A DNA stretch of 64,000 nucleotides from Rhodocyclaceae bacterium (GCA_023150275.1 JAKLLG010000001.1:124001-188000); one strand, 5' to 3'. Counted from the stretch's first letter, positions 51,956-64,000 are shown. The notes: generated by a model not told the origin, from the sequence alone. Translations and numbers: made by a program.

Positions 51956-52918
51956 ATGGCGCAACAAGCAAACCACGCGCTACCCGCCGGTTTCCAGATC
52001 GACGAATACCGCATCGAACGACAGTTGTCGCTCGGCGGTTTTTCGATCGTCTATCTGGCAACGGATACCCAGGGAACTCGTGTCGCGATCAAGGAGTATC
52101 TGCCGAATAGCCTGGCGCTGCGCGGCGAGGGCGAAATCACCCCGAACATCGCCACCGAGCATGCCGGCGCCTTCCGTTACGGAATGAAGTGCTTCTTCGA
52201 GGAAGGGCGCGCACTCGCCAAGCTGTCGCACCCGAACGTCGTACGCGTGCTGAATTTTTTTCGCGCGAACGAGACGGTCTACATGGTCATGGAATATGAA
52301 GAAGGGGCAACCCTTCAGGAATACATCCAGCGCCGACAAAAGCCCGTTTCTGAGAATTTCGTGCGCAACATCTTCACCCGCGTGCTCAACGGCTTGCGCG
52401 AGGTGCATTCGCACAAGCTGCTGCATCTCGACCTGAAGCCCTCCAATATCTATCTGCGCAACGACGGCACGCCATTGCTGATCGACTTTGGCGCCGCCCG
52501 CCAAACGCTGGCGCTCGACACACCGATGCTGAAGCCCATGTACACACCGGGCTTCGCCTCACCCGAGCACTACAAGCGCGAGGAACTGGGCCCCTGGTCC
52601 GACATCTACAGCATCGGCGCCTCGATGTACGCCTGCATTGCGCTGGCCGCGCCACAGGCAGCCGACCTGCGCCAGGAAAAGGATCAGCTGGTTCCGGCCA
52701 TGGTGCGCTGGGAAGGAAAGTTTTCGGATCAGTTACTGGAAACCATCGACTGGTGCCTGTGCCTGAACCATCTCTACCGTCCGCAGAGCGTCTTCGCGTT
52801 GCAGAAGGCCTTGACGGAAGCGCCCGTGCGACCGGTCGCCGCGAAACCCAAGGTTGAGGAAACGCGCTCGTGGCTGGGCGCCCTCGTCGGAAAACTCAAA
52901 AAGAACGAAACGACATGA
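51956..52918 (+). CDS. soluble serine/threonine protein kinase (Hanks type)
   Basis: A 320-residue kinase: Gly-rich loop LSLGGFSIVY (25-33), Lys46 in VAIKEY, catalytic HLDLKPSN with Asp159 and Lys161, DFGAARQT (177-184) and PGFASPEHY. It has no membrane span or sensor domain; the C-terminal 35 residues are basic. Its stop overlaps the phosphatase start (ATGA), so kinase and phosphatase form a reversible switch. Targets are unknown. Confidence 0.92.
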   Translation: MAQQANHALPAGFQIDEYRIERQLSLGGFSIVYLATDTQGTRVAIKEYLPNSLALRGEGEITPNIATEHAGAFRYGMKCFFEEGRALAKLSHPNVVRVLNFFRANETVYMVMEYEEGATLQEYIQRRQKPVSENFVRNIFTRVLNGLREVHSHKLLHLDLKPSNIYLRNDGTPLLIDFGAARQTLALDTPMLKPMYTPGFASPEHYKREELGPWSDIYSIGASMYACIALAAPQAADLRQEKDQLVPAMVRWEGKFSDQLLETIDWCLCLNHLYRPQSVFALQKALTEAPVRPVAAKPKVEETRSWLGALVGKLKKNETT

Positions 52919-53832
52919 AATTCACGATCTATCAGGAAAGCCGGCAGGGAAAGCGCACCAACAACGAGGATCGCATCGCTTACTGCTACTCGCGCGATGC
53001 CTTGCTGATGGTCGTCGCCGATGGCATGGGCGGGCACTACTACGGCGAAATTGCATCGCAGATCGCCGCGCAGACGCTGACCGATGCGTTCCAGCGCGAG
53101 GCAAAACCAGGCCTCGCCGATCCGTTCATGTTCCTGCACCGCGGCATGACCAATGCACACCATGCAATCCTCGACTTTGCGGCCGATCATGATCTGCGTG
53201 ACTCGCCACGCACGACCTGCGTCGCCTGCGTGATCCAGGACAGCGTCGCGTACTGGGCCCATTCCGGCGATTCGCGGCTTTACCTGATACGCGATGGGCG
53301 CATCATCGGCCAGACACGCGATCACTCGCGCGTGCGCATGCTGATCGAACAGGGCGTGATCACCGAAGCGCAGGCAGCCACCCACCCCGAGCGCAACAAG
53401 GTCTACAGCTGCCTTGGCGGACATCAGCCGCCGGAGATAGAGTTTTCGCGCAAGACGCCACTGGAAACCGGCGATGTCGTACTGCTCAGTACGGATGGAT
53501 TCTGGGGCACGCTGCCACCGGAAATCGTCGCCGTATCGTTGAAGCAGTCGAACCTGCTGCAGACGGTGCCGATGCTGATGAACCAGGCAGAAATGCGCGG
53601 CGGCCAGTATTGCGACAATCTGTCCGTGGTCGCGGCCCGCTGGGAGGACAGCTATGTAGAGCCGGCGCAAAGCACGATCTCGACGCAGACCATGGCGCTC
53701 GACGAAGTCACCACCAAGCTGGACCAGTTTGGCCGCAACCCGGCCTACAAGCTGGACCTTTCGGATGACGAGATCGAAAAGGCGATCATGGAGATCCGCT
53801 CGACGATCGACAAATATTCCGGCAAGAAATAA
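52915..53832 (+). CDS. PP2C-type protein phosphatase
   Basis: A 305-residue PPM phosphatase with the metal motifs [37 protein letters not shown] and [11 protein letters not shown]. It should reverse the upstream kinase. The last 70 residues beyond the PPM core are helical and charged. ATG 52915 overlaps the kinase stop. Confidence 0.93.
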   Translation: MKFTIYQESRQGKRTNNEDRIAYCYSRDALLMVVADGMGGHYYGEIASQIAAQTLTDAFQREAKPGLADPFMFLHRGMTNAHHAILDFAADHDLRDSPRTTCVACVIQDSVAYWAHSGDSRLYLIRDGRIIGQTRDHSRVRMLIEQGVITEAQAATHPERNKVYSCLGGHQPPEIEFSRKTPLETGDVVLLSTDGFWGTLPPEIVAVSLKQSNLLQTVPMLMNQAEMRGGQYCDNLSVVAARWEDSYVEPAQSTISTQTMALDEVTTKLDQFGRNPAYKLDLSDDEIEKAIMEIRSTIDKYSGKK

Positions 53833-53849
53833 GCACCCGAGGACAACAC

Positions 53850-54566
53850 ATGCGCCCCAGCAACAGACAACGGGACGAACTGCGCCCCCTGAGCATCGAA
53901 CGAAACTTCACGCGTCACGCCGAGGGGTCGGTGCTGATTCGCATGGGTGATACGCACGTGCTGTGCACGGCGAGCATCGAGGAGAACGTGCCGCCCTTCC
54001 TGCGCGGCAAGGGTCAAGGCTGGGTCACGGCCGAATACGGCATGCTGCCGCGCTCGACGCACACACGATCGGCACGCGAGGCTGCCAAGGGCAAGCAGAG
54101 CGGCCGCACGCAGGAAATACAGCGTCTCATCGGGCGTTCGCTGCGCGCCATCATCGACTTGAAGGCGCTCGGCGAGCGGCAGATCACGCTTGACTGCGAC
54201 GTGCTGCAGGCGGACGGCGGCACGCGCTGCGCCTCGATCACCGGTGCCTGGGTGGCGCTTTTCGATGCCTGCGAAAAACTCGTCGCTGCGGGGAAGCTCG
54301 CTGAAAATCCGGTACGCGATCATGTCGCGGCGATCTCGGTCGGCGTCTATCGCGGCACGCCGGTACTCGACCTCGACTACCCGGAGGATTCCGACTGCGA
54401 TACCGACATGAATGTTGTGATGACCGGTACCGGCGGCATCGTCGAATTGCAGGGTACGGCAGAAGGTGAGCCTTTCACCCGCGCACAGCTGGAAGCCCTC
54501 ACCGATCTCGCGTCAGCAGGCATCCAGCAACTGATTGGCGCCCAGCGCGCGGCACTTGGCCGATGA
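53850..54566 (+). CDS. rph: ribonuclease PH
   Basis: A 238-residue phosphorolytic 3'-5' exoribonuclease that trims tRNA. Family motifs: [45 protein letters not shown] and [18 protein letters not shown]. Unlike E. coli K-12 rph it is intact. It follows the PP2C gene by 17 bp and overlaps rdgB. Confidence 0.97.
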   Translation: MRPSNRQRDELRPLSIERNFTRHAEGSVLIRMGDTHVLCTASIEENVPPFLRGKGQGWVTAEYGMLPRSTHTRSAREAAKGKQSGRTQEIQRLIGRSLRAIIDLKALGERQITLDCDVLQADGGTRCASITGAWVALFDACEKLVAAGKLAENPVRDHVAAISVGVYRGTPVLDLDYPEDSDCDTDMNVVMTGTGGIVELQGTAEGEPFTRAQLEALTDLASAGIQQLIGAQRAALGR

Positions 54567-55156
54567 AGATCGTCCTCGCCTCGAACAACGCCAAGAAGCT
54601 CAAGGAGCTGGATGCGATTCTCGCGCCGCTGGGGTGGAAACTCATCCCGCAGGGGCTTCTCGGCGTCGCCGAGGCGGAAGAGCCGCACCCGACTTTCGTC
54701 GAGAACGCGCTGGCCAAGGCGCGCCACGCTGCACGCATGACCGGCCTGCCTGCGCTGGCCGACGACTCCGGTCTCTGTGTCGAGGCGCTCGGCGGTGCGC
54801 CCGGTGTGCAGTCGGCACGATATGCGCAAACCGCGGCCGGCGAACCGAAATCAGACGCGCGCAACAACGACAAGCTGCTCGCAGCGCTCGACGGCATTGC
54901 GCATCGTGCCGCGCATTTCGTCTCCGTGATCGTTTTTGTCCGCCACGCGGACGATCCGCAGCCGCTGATTGCCGAGGGCGAATGGCATGGCGAGATTCTG
55001 CGCACGGCACAAGGCGACGGCGGCTTCGGCTACGATCCCCTCTTCTTCGTGCAGGAGTTCGACTGCACCGCTGCGGAGCTCGATCCTGCGACCAAGAACG
55101 CAGTCTCGCACCGCGGTCAGGCGTTACATTCGCTGCTGGCCCGCCTGCGCCGCTGA
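54563..55156 (+). CDS. rdgB: RdgB/Ham1 dITP/XTP pyrophosphatase
   Basis: A 197-residue nucleoside triphosphatase ([43 protein letters not shown]) that removes non-canonical purine nucleotides. ATG overlaps the rph stop by 4 bp. Confidence 0.97.
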   Translation: MKIVLASNNAKKLKELDAILAPLGWKLIPQGLLGVAEAEEPHPTFVENALAKARHAARMTGLPALADDSGLCVEALGGAPGVQSARYAQTAAGEPKSDARNNDKLLAALDGIAHRAAHFVSVIVFVRHADDPQPLIAEGEWHGEILRTAQGDGGFGYDPLFFVQEFDCTAAELDPATKNAVSHRGQALHSLLARLRR

Positions 55157-55164
55157 GCGCTGCC

Positions 55165-56364
55165 ATGACCCGCATCATCCCGATCGTGCCGGCCGGCACC
55201 CGGCGTCACGCGCAAGCACTGGAATTCCGTGCGCAACCGCCGCTGTCGCTCTATATCCACGTTCCGTGGTGCGTGAGGAAATGCCCCTACTGCGACTTCA
55301 ATTCGCACGAGTTGCGAGCGGGCATTCCGGAGGCACAGTACGTAGAGGCGCTGATCGCCGATCTCGAATCCTCATTGCCACTCGTATGGGGACGGCGCGT
55401 CGTCAGCATCTTCATCGGCGGCGGCACGCCCAGCCTGCTGTCCGGCGAGGCGATGGAGCACCTGCTGCAGGCGGTGCGCACGCGGCTGACGGTACAGCCG
55501 GACGCCGAAATCACGCTCGAAGCCAACCCCGGTACGGCGGAAGCAGCGCGCTTCGCGGCCTACCGTGCCGCTGGCATCAACCGCCTGTCGCTCGGCATCC
55601 AGAGCTTCGACGACCGGCACCTGCGAGCACTCGGCCGCATTCATGACGCGGCGGAAGCCAGGGAGGCGGTGCGACTCGCCGCGCTGCACTTCGAGCGCTT
55701 CAATCTCGATCTGATGTACGGCTTGCCCGGGCAATCGCTCGCCGAGGCGCTGACCGATGTCGAGACCGCGCTGAGCTTTACGCCCCGACACCTGTCGTGC
55801 TACCAGCTGACGCTCGAACCAAATACACGCTTCGCCGCACACCCCCCGACGCTCCCGGAGAGTGATCTCTGTGCCGACATGCAGGATGCGATCGAGCACA
55901 GGCTGGCCCAGGCGGGCTATCTGCACTACGAGACATCGGCCTTTGCGCGACCGGGATTCCAGTGCCAGCACAACCTCAACTACTGGCTGTTCGGCGACTA
56001 TCTCGGTATCGGCGCCGGCGCACACGGCAAGCTGACCATGCACGATCGCGTGCTGCGCCAGATGCGCTGGAAGCAGCCCGAGCGCTACATGCAGCAGGCT
56101 GCCGTTGGGACGGCGGTGCAGGATGAGCAATCGGTCGCGGGTGAAGACCTGCCGTTCGAGTTCATGATGAATGCACTGCGCCTGATCGACGGCTTCGATC
56201 CCTCGCTGTTCACGACACGGACAGCACAGCCGCTGTTCGTCGTCGAAGCAACGCTGCGGCGGGCAGAAGAAGATGGCCTGCTGGAGCGCAGTCCAACGCG
56301 CATTGCGCCCACGGATCGCGGTCGCCGCTTCCTCAACGAACTGTTGCGGCGCTTTCTCGGCTGA
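55165..56364 (+). CDS. hemW: HemW, radical-SAM haem chaperone
   Basis: A 399-residue radical SAM protein with CVRKCPYCDF (Cys36, Cys40, Cys43), IGGGTPSLL and the HemN/HemW C-terminal domain (EDLPFEFMMNALRLIDGF). HemW binds haem and delivers it to respiratory enzymes; it was long annotated as coproporphyrinogen dehydrogenase. ATG 55165 is 8 bp after rdgB. Apt next to the haem-rich respiratory genes, though the rph-rdgB-hemW order is common. Confidence 0.94.
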   Translation: MTRIIPIVPAGTRRHAQALEFRAQPPLSLYIHVPWCVRKCPYCDFNSHELRAGIPEAQYVEALIADLESSLPLVWGRRVVSIFIGGGTPSLLSGEAMEHLLQAVRTRLTVQPDAEITLEANPGTAEAARFAAYRAAGINRLSLGIQSFDDRHLRALGRIHDAAEAREAVRLAALHFERFNLDLMYGLPGQSLAEALTDVETALSFTPRHLSCYQLTLEPNTRFAAHPPTLPESDLCADMQDAIEHRLAQAGYLHYETSAFARPGFQCQHNLNYWLFGDYLGIGAGAHGKLTMHDRVLRQMRWKQPERYMQQAAVGTAVQDEQSVAGEDLPFEFMMNALRLIDGFDPSLFTTRTAQPLFVVEATLRRAEEDGLLERSPTRIAPTDRGRRFLNELLRRFLG

Positions 56365-56427
56365 CGCGTACGCTCCTCCTTGGGGCGCGCGCCCTTTCAC
56401 CCCTGCCACCACGCCGCCGTTTCCGGA

Positions 56428-56464
56428 CAAAAAAATAGCCGGCGCCCGATAAGGCGCGCCGGCT
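56428..56464 (-). terminator. Rho-independent terminator of nirS
   Basis: AGCCGGCGC and GCGCCGGCT stems around a short loop, followed on the minus strand by TATTTTTTTG. It lies 24 bp after the nirS stop. On the plus strand it lacks a T-run, so it serves nirS rather than hemW. Confidence 0.85.
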
Positions 56465-56487
56465 AGAGGGGTTTGTTACTTGAAAGC

Positions 56488-58494
<2,007 letters not shown>

Positions 58495-58521
58495 TCATTC
58501 AACAGAAAAGGTTTTAATTTC

Positions 58522-58537
58522 TGGCACGAATCCTGCA
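58522..58537 (+). promoter_or_regulatory. sigma-54 (-24/-12) promoter of fdhABC
   Basis: TGGCACGAATCCTGCA with GG-N10-GC spacing; perfect -24 and CTGC instead of TTGC at -12. Predicted start near 58548, 53 bases before the fdhA ATG. AGGAGG at 58587-58592 is the ribosome site. Confidence 0.65.
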
Positions 58538-58600
58538 CAAAGTTCCCCGCCTGTGCCTGCGTAGCGGGTGCGGGCCTTAAAATCCTAGGAGGGAAAATTC

Positions 58601-61600
58601 ATGCAAATGAACAGGCGGCAGTTCTTCAAGATCTGCTCCGCCGGGCTGGGAGGGTCGTCCATCGCAGTAATGGGCTTCTCACCGACAGCTGCTCTGGCGG
58701 AAGTGCGGGCGTTCAAGCTCGCACGCGCAACCGAGACGCGGAGCACCTGTCCGTATTGCTCGGTGGCGTGCGGTCTTCTCGTTTATTCGACCGGCGACAA
58801 ATCGAAAAACTCGCACAGCGAGATCATCCACGTCGAGGGCGACCCCGATAACCCCGTGAACCGGGGTACGCTGTGCCCGAAGGGCGCCGGCGTCCGCGAC
58901 ATGATGCAGAGCAAGGATCGCCTCAAGTGGCCGGAAGTACGCGAGCCCGGCGCCAAGGAGTGGAAGCGCATCTCCTGGCACGACGCGATCGAGCGCATCG
59001 CCAAGCACATGAAGGCTGACCGCGACAAGAACTTCGTCGCGCAGAACAAGGATGGCGTGACGGTGAACCGTTGGCCGACCTTCGCTGCGCTGGCGGCTTC
59101 CGCGGCCACCAATGAAGGCGGATACATCACGGTCAAGATGCTGCGCACGCTCGGCGTGACGCAGCTCGATACCCAGGCACGCATTTGACACGCTCCCACG
59201 GTGGCCAGTCTGGCTCCGAGTTTTGGGCGTGGTGCAATGACCAACCACTGGGTTGACTTCAAGAACGCCGATGTTGTCTGGGTAATGGGCGGCAACCCCG
59301 CCGAAGCGCACCCCTGCGGCTTCAAGTGGGTCGTCGAGGCGAAGAAGCAGCGCAAGGCGAAGCTGATCGTCGTCGACCCGCGCTTCAACCGCACGGCGGC
59401 TGTCGCCGACGTCTATGCGCCGATCCGTCCGGGCAGCAACATCGCCTTCTTCGGCGGCGTCATCAACTATCTGCTGTCGAACGACAAGATCCATCACGAC
59501 TACGTCAAGCATTACACCAATGCCGCGTTCCTGATCGATCCCGGCTTCAAGTTCGAGGACGGCCTCTTCTCCGGTTACGACGAAACCAAGCGCAGCTACG
59601 GCAGCAAGGACACCTGGAAGTACCAGATGGGTGCCGACGGTTTCGCCAGGATCGACGAGACCCTGCAGGATCCGAACTGCGTCTTCCAGCTGATGAAGAA
59701 ACACTATTCGCGCTACACGCCGGAGATGGTGAACAAGGTCTGCGGCACGCCGAAGGATGCCTTCCTCAAGATCTGCGAAATCGTCGCCACGACGGCAGCG
59801 CCGAACAAGACGCTGAGCTACCTGTACGCGCTCGGTCTCACCGAGCACTCGAACGGTTCGCAGAACATCCGTTGCGCGGCGATGATCCAGCTCCTGCTCG
59901 GCAACATGGGCATGGCCGGCGGCGGCATCAACGCGCTGCGCGGTCACTCCAACGTGCAGGGCATCACCGACATGTGCCTCTACGCACAGACGCTGCCGGG
60001 CTACCTCGGCGCGCCGACCGATGCCGACAAGGACTTCGCCACCTACGTCGCGAAGCGCACGCCGAAGGCGCTGCGTCCGGGCCAGATGAACTTCCCGCAG
60101 AACTTCCCGAAGTGGTTCGTCAGCCTGACCAAAGCCTGGTACGGAAATGCCGCGACGAAGGAAACCAACTTCGCCTACGACTACTTCCCGAAACTGGGTG
60201 GTGCGTCGGATGCACTGTCGATCTTCAACGACATGTTCATGGGCAAGGTGAACGGCTTCTTCTGCCAGGGCTTCAACCCGCTCGCTTCGTTGCCGAACAA
60301 AAAGAAGGTCGGCGATGCGCTGGCGAAACTGAAGTACATGATCGTCATCGATCCTCTGGCGACCGACACCTCCGAGTTCTGGAAGCCTCACGGCGAATTC
60401 AACGAGGTCGACCCGAGCAAGATCGAGACCGAGGTCTTCCGTCTGCCGGCCACCTTCTTCGCCGAAACCTCCGGCACGCTGACCAACTCCGGTCGTGTCG
60501 TGCAGTGGGGCTGGAAAGCCGCCAATGCGCCGGGCGAGTCGAAGGATGACGCCGAGATCATCGCCGAGATCTTCCTCACGCTGCGCAAGATGTACGCCAA
60601 GGACGGCGGCGCCTTCCCGGATGCCATCCGCGACCTCACCTGGGCCTACAACCAGCCGCTCAGCCCGTCGCCCGAGGAAGTCCTGAAGGAGATCAACGGC
60701 AAGGCGCTGGTCGATCTCACCGACCCGAAGGATCCGACCAAGATCCTGTTCAAGGCCGGCGACCAACTACCGAGCTTCGGCTTCCTGCGCGACGACGGTT
60801 CGACCTCCTGCGGCAACTGGATCTACTGCGGCAGCTGGTCGCAAGCGGGCAACAATACCGCCCGCCGCGACAGCAGCGATCCGTCCGGCCTCGGCCAGAC
60901 GCTGAACTGGGGCTTCTCGTGGCCGGTGAATCGCCGCATCCTCTACAACCGCGCCTCCGCCGACCTCCAGGGCAAACCTTGGGATGGCTCACGGACGGTG
61001 CTGAAGTGGACCGGCAGCAAGTGGGGCGGCAACGACGTGCCCGACATGCGTCCGGACGCCGCACCGGATCAGTACGTGATGCCGTTCATCATGACGCCGG
61101 AAGGTGTCGGCCGCCTGTTCTCGCGCGAGATCATGGCCGACGGCCCGCTCCCGGAGCACTACGAGCCGTTCGAGTCGCCGATCGACAACAACCCCATGCA
61201 TCCCAAGGTCAAGTCGAACCCGGTGGCACGCGTCTACAAGGCGGACATGGAGGCTTTCGGTACGGCCAAGGATTTCCCGTACGTTGCCACCACCTATCGT
61301 CTGGTCGAGCACTTCCATTTCTGGACCAAGTTCTCGAAGGCGAACGCCATCGTGCAACCGGAGCAGTTCGTCGAGATCGGCGAGGCGCTGGCGAAGGAGA
61401 AAGGCATCAAAGCCGGCGACAGGGTCAAGGTGCGCTCCAACCGCGGTTTCATCAAGGCCGTGGCGGTCGTCACCAAGCGCATCAAGTCGCTGGAGGTCGA
61501 CGGCAAGCAGGTGCACACCATCGGCATACCGATTCACTGGGGTTTCAAGGGGACGGCGAAGCCTGGCTTCATCACCAACACCCTGACGCCCTACGTCGGC

Positions 61601-61660
61601 GACGCCAATGTGAATACGCCTGAATTCAAGGCGTTCCTCGTCAACGTCGAGAAGATCTAA
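58601..61660 (+). CDS. fdhA: selenocysteine formate dehydrogenase, catalytic alpha subunit
   Basis: A 1019-residue molybdenum enzyme read through an in-frame UGA at 59186-59188 (Sec196). The context [25 protein letters not shown] matches E. coli FdnG around its Sec196. Tat signal [15 protein letters not shown], [4Fe-4S] cysteines 50, 53, 57 and 92. It oxidises periplasmic formate to CO2 and passes electrons via FdhB to the FdhC cytochrome and quinone. A conventional caller would split it at the UGA. The cell must carry selA, selB and selC elsewhere. Confidence 0.96.
59186..59226 (+). promoter_or_regulatory. bacterial SECIS element in fdhA
   Basis: The UGA and the next 38 bases can fold as the SelB-binding hairpin. 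The apical part GGCC-AGUCU-GGCU has the bulged GU-containing loop seen in E. coli fdnG and fdhF, about 15-25 bases after the UGA. Confidence 0.75.
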
Positions 61661-61671
61661 GGAGAACTGTT

Positions 61672-62559
61672 ATGGCATTGCAATCGCTAGACATCAAACA
61701 GCGCTCCGCGACCACGACGCCCGCCCCCCAGGCGCGGCAGACGGTCGAGATCGCCAAGCTGATCGACGTTTCCGCCTGCATCGGCTGCAAGGCCTGTCAG
61801 GTGGCGTGCATGGAATGGAACGACGTACGCGACGAGGTCGGCAGCTGTCACGGCATCTACGACAACCCGGTGGACCTCACCGAGAACTCGTGGACCGTCA
61901 TGCGCTACGCCGAGGTGGAAGAACAGGGCAAGCTGGAGTGGCTGATCCGCAAGGATGGCTGCATGCACTGTTCCGACCCGGGCTGCCTCAAGGCCTGCCC
62001 GGCGCCCGGCGCCATCATCCAGTACGCCAACGGCATTGTCGATTTCCATCAGGAAAACTGCATCGGCTGTGGCTACTGCGTGAGCGGCTGTCCCTTCAAC
62101 GTTCCCCGCATCTCGAAGAAGGACAGCAAAGCGTACAAGTGCACGCTCTGTTCCGACCGGGTTGCGGTCAACCAGGCCCCGGCCTGCGCGAAGGCCTGCC
62201 CGACTGGCGCCATCCAGTTCGGCAGCAAGGAGGACATGAAGGACTACGCCGAAAAGCGCATCGCCGACCTCAAGGAACGCGGCTACGAGAAGGCAGGCTT
62301 GTATGACCCGGCCGGCGTTGGCGGCACGCACGTGATGTACGTGCTGCACCACGCCGACAAGCCGGATCTGTACAGTGGCCTTCCGGTCAACCCGAGCATC
62401 AGCCCGATGGTCGCCTTGTGGAAGGGTGCCACCAAGCCCCTCGCCGCCCTGGCGCTCGCCGGCGTTGCGCTGGGCAGCCTGTTCCACTACGTGATGAAGG
62501 GTCCGAACGAGGTCTCGAAAGAGATCGAGAAGGAAGTCGAAAAGGAGGACGCACAATGA
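61672..62559 (+). CDS. fdhB: formate dehydrogenase iron-sulfur beta subunit
   Basis: A 295-residue FdnH/FdoH-like protein with four [4Fe-4S] motifs ([41 protein letters not shown]...CAKACP) and one C-terminal membrane span (about 250-275). It wires FdhA to the cytochrome subunit. It starts 11 bp after fdhA and overlaps fdhC. Confidence 0.96.
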   Translation: MALQSLDIKQRSATTTPAPQARQTVEIAKLIDVSACIGCKACQVACMEWNDVRDEVGSCHGIYDNPVDLTENSWTVMRYAEVEEQGKLEWLIRKDGCMHCSDPGCLKACPAPGAIIQYANGIVDFHQENCIGCGYCVSGCPFNVPRISKKDSKAYKCTLCSDRVAVNQAPACAKACPTGAIQFGSKEDMKDYAEKRIADLKERGYEKAGLYDPAGVGGTHVMYVLHHADKPDLYSGLPVNPSISPMVALWKGATKPLAALALAGVALGSLFHYVMKGPNEVSKEIEKEVEKEDAQ

Positions 62560-63176
62560 TCCGCGATCCGAAAGACCTGCAGCGTTACGACGCTGGCGAA
62601 CGGGCCAACCACTGGGTGGTAGGCATTGCGTTCATCCTCCTTGCCATTTCCGGACTGGCGTTCTTCCACCCGGCGTTCTTCCCGCTGACGCAGCTTCTTG
62701 GCGGGGGTACCTGGGCGCGCATCCTGCACCCGTACATCGGTGTATTCATGGCGTTCTTCTTCGTGCTCCTGTTCCTGCGCTTCCGCAAGCTGAACAAGAT
62801 GACGGACGCCGACCGCGAATGGCTCTCCCGCGCGAAGGAAATGGTGGACGGCAACGACCACAACATGCCCGAGCAAGGAAAGTACAACGGCGGCCAGAAG
62901 ATGATGTTCTGGTGGATGACGATCTGCATGGTGGTGATGACCGTCTCCGGCATCTTCATGTGGAAGGCACAGTTCACCGTGCCGATCGATCTCGCCCGCT
63001 TCGGTGCCGTGGTACACGCCGCCGTGGGTGCGCTGATGATCGCGCTGATCATGGTGCACGTGTATGCCGCCATCTGGACCAAGGGCACCATCCGCGCCAT
63101 GTGGTACGGCACGGTCACCCGCGCCTGGGCCAAGCAGCATCACCGCGCCTGGTACCGGGAGATGACCGGTAAGTGA
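62556..63176 (+). CDS. fdhC: formate dehydrogenase cytochrome b gamma subunit
   Basis: A 206-residue FdnI/FdoI-like di-haem b protein with four spans and haem histidines in [23 protein letters not shown] and [10 protein letters not shown]. It passes electrons to quinone. ATG 62556 overlaps the fdhB stop (ATGA). Confidence 0.95.
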   Translation: MIRDPKDLQRYDAGERANHWVVGIAFILLAISGLAFFHPAFFPLTQLLGGGTWARILHPYIGVFMAFFFVLLFLRFRKLNKMTDADREWLSRAKEMVDGNDHNMPEQGKYNGGQKMMFWWMTICMVVMTVSGIFMWKAQFTVPIDLARFGAVVHAAVGALMIALIMVHVYAAIWTKGTIRAMWYGTVTRAWAKQHHRAWYREMTGK

Positions 63177-63183
63177 TCATGTT

Positions 63184-63209
63184 CCTGCCGTCGCTCCAGC
63201 GACGGCAGG
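63184..63209. other. perfect 12-bp stem after fdhC
   Basis: CCTGCCGTCGCT-CC-AGCGACGGCAGG, 7 bases after the fdhC stop, no T-run. Probably protects the 3' end of the fdhABC mRNA. Confidence 0.6.
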
Positions 63210-63264
63210 TTCTGACGCAGCATCGTAAGGTTTAGCAACACCCCTCGCAGTTTGACTTGCGTTC

Positions 63265-63298
63265 GACCCGCGGCGAAACTTCGCTGCGGGTCCTTTTT
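63265..63298 (+). terminator. Rho-independent terminator between fdhC and fdhE
   Basis: GACCCGC-gGCGAA-ac-TTCGCt-GCGGGTC followed by CTTTTTC. It ends 10 bases before the fdhE ATG, so fdhE is either expressed by read-through or has a start hidden in this region. Confidence 0.8.
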
Positions 63299-63308
63299 CT
63301 AGAGAATC

Positions 63309-64000
63309 ATGGAAATCAAGCCAATCAACTTCGAAGCACCGACCGAGGAAGCCCCGGCTATCCTGCTGCCGGTCGCTGCCAGTATCTTCTCCGAGCGCGC
63401 CGCGCGCTTCGCGAGCCTTGCCGACGGCCACAAACTCGCCGACTGGCTGCATTTTCTGGAGCAACTGACGCGCGCCCAGCACGACGCGCTGCAGTCGCTG
63501 CCCGAACTCCCCCCGATTTCCGCCGCCGCGCTCGAACAGGCGCGGCAGCACCACATGCCGCCGCTGAATGCGAGCGCGGCCGAGCGCCCGGCTGTCTGGC
63601 GCGATGTGCTGCGCCAGCTGATCGCCGCACTGCTGCCCTGGGCGCCGGAAAGCAGCCTGCCGCTGCTCACCGGCCTCGCCGAAGCCGACGACATCCGCCT
63701 TGAATCGCTGGCCGACGGCCTGCTGCACGGCGAGCCCGACCCCGCCGCCGCCGGCGAATTGCCGCTGGTTGGCGCTGCGCTGCAGGTGGTTTTTACCGCG
63801 CGCGCCGCGCGGCTCGACGCCACGCAACTGCAGAAACTCGACACGCCGGGCGTCTGCCCCTGCTGCGGCAGCCTGCCGGTAGCCAGCATCGTGCGTCTCG
63901 GTAGTGCCATCAACAATCTGCGCTACCTGCACTGTTCCTTGTGCAACACCGAATGGAACGTCACCCGCGCCACCTGCACCACCTGCGGCGACGAAAAGGA
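63309..64000 (+). CDS. fdhE: FdhE, formate dehydrogenase accessory protein (cut by window edge)
   Basis: The first 230 residues of an FdhE (family about 300). Two rubredoxin-like zinc/iron motifs are visible, CPCCGSLP near 188-195 and CSLCNTEW near 213-220, with the start of a third (CTTCGDEK). FdhE is needed for maturation of membrane formate dehydrogenase. AGAG is a weak ribosome site. The 3' end lies outside. Confidence 0.93.
   Translation, partial: MEIKPINFEAPTEEAPAILLPVAASIFSERAARFASLADGHKLADWLHFLEQLTRAQHDALQSLPELPPISAAALEQARQHHMPPLNASAAERPAVWRDVLRQLIAALLPWAPESSLPLLTGLAEADDIRLESLADGLLHGEPDPAAAGELPLVGAALQVVFTARAARLDATQLQKLDTPGVCPCCGSLPVASIVRLGSAINNLRYLHCSLCNTEWNVTRATCTTCGDEK

Noticed and set aside
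58601-59188. Truncated formate dehydrogenase pseudogene
   Set aside because: The stop is the conserved selenocysteine UGA; similarity continues in frame to 61660 and a SECIS-like hairpin follows.

Overview
The window looks like the chromosome of a high-GC, facultatively anaerobic, denitrifying betaproteobacterium, most likely of the Rhodocyclales. That placement is inferred from gene content and gene order and was not tested by a search. It combines hydrogenase biogenesis and H2 sensing, nickel supply, periplasmic nitrate reductase, cytochrome cd1 nitrite reductase, cytochrome c maturation and a selenocysteine formate dehydrogenase. No rRNA or tRNA gene or CRISPR array was recognised.

Positions 1-25700 are almost all on the minus strand. 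Reading in the direction of transcription (right to left): hupK/hoxV, hypA, hypB, hypF, hypC, hypD, hypE, a small opposite-strand gene, hoxX, hoxA, hoxB, hoxC, then a foreign block (8211-11984, a SWIM-zinc-finger gene plus hipBA) flanked by an exact 19-bp direct repeat, then an SGNH hydrolase, two tiny coupled ORFs, nikR, hoxJ, a HoxN-type nickel permease, a TonB-dependent receptor, an alpha/beta hydrolase and a PAS sensor cut by the window edge. Without the foreign block this resembles the Cupriavidus (Ralstonia) hypABFCDEX-hoxABCJN order with a nickel regulon inserted. The structural uptake hydrogenase genes are not in the window. HoxB/HoxC sense H2, HoxJ and HoxA relay the signal, Hyp/HoxX/HupK build the NiFe(CN)2CO site, and NikR, the permease and the receptor supply nickel.

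Positions 25800-45000 hold nitrogen and cytochrome functions: a secreted CARDB protein, siroheme nitrite reductase nirBD behind a near-perfect sigma-54 promoter, the complete ccmABCDEFGHI cluster behind two perfect FNR boxes, napC, a di-haem cytochrome and napF on the plus strand, and napDAGHB converging from the right behind a class II FNR promoter. Two copies of a 150-175 bp palindromic repeat sit between convergent gene ends (26585-26758 and 39342-39493).

Positions 45000-56400 are housekeeping: tatD, an enoyl-CoA hydratase, dadA, spoT-rpoZ-gmk, yicC, a Ser/Thr kinase-PP2C phosphatase pair, rph, rdgB and hemW. Positions 56400-64000 return to anaerobic respiration: nirS, and divergent from it fdhA (in-frame UGA = selenocysteine 196), fdhB, fdhC and fdhE (cut by the right edge), with a sigma-54-type promoter upstream of fdhA.

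The most unusual finding is the 3.75-kb hipBA/SWIM block inserted exactly at the hoxC stop codon. Its 19-bp repeat regenerates the conserved hydrogenase C-terminal codons on both sides.
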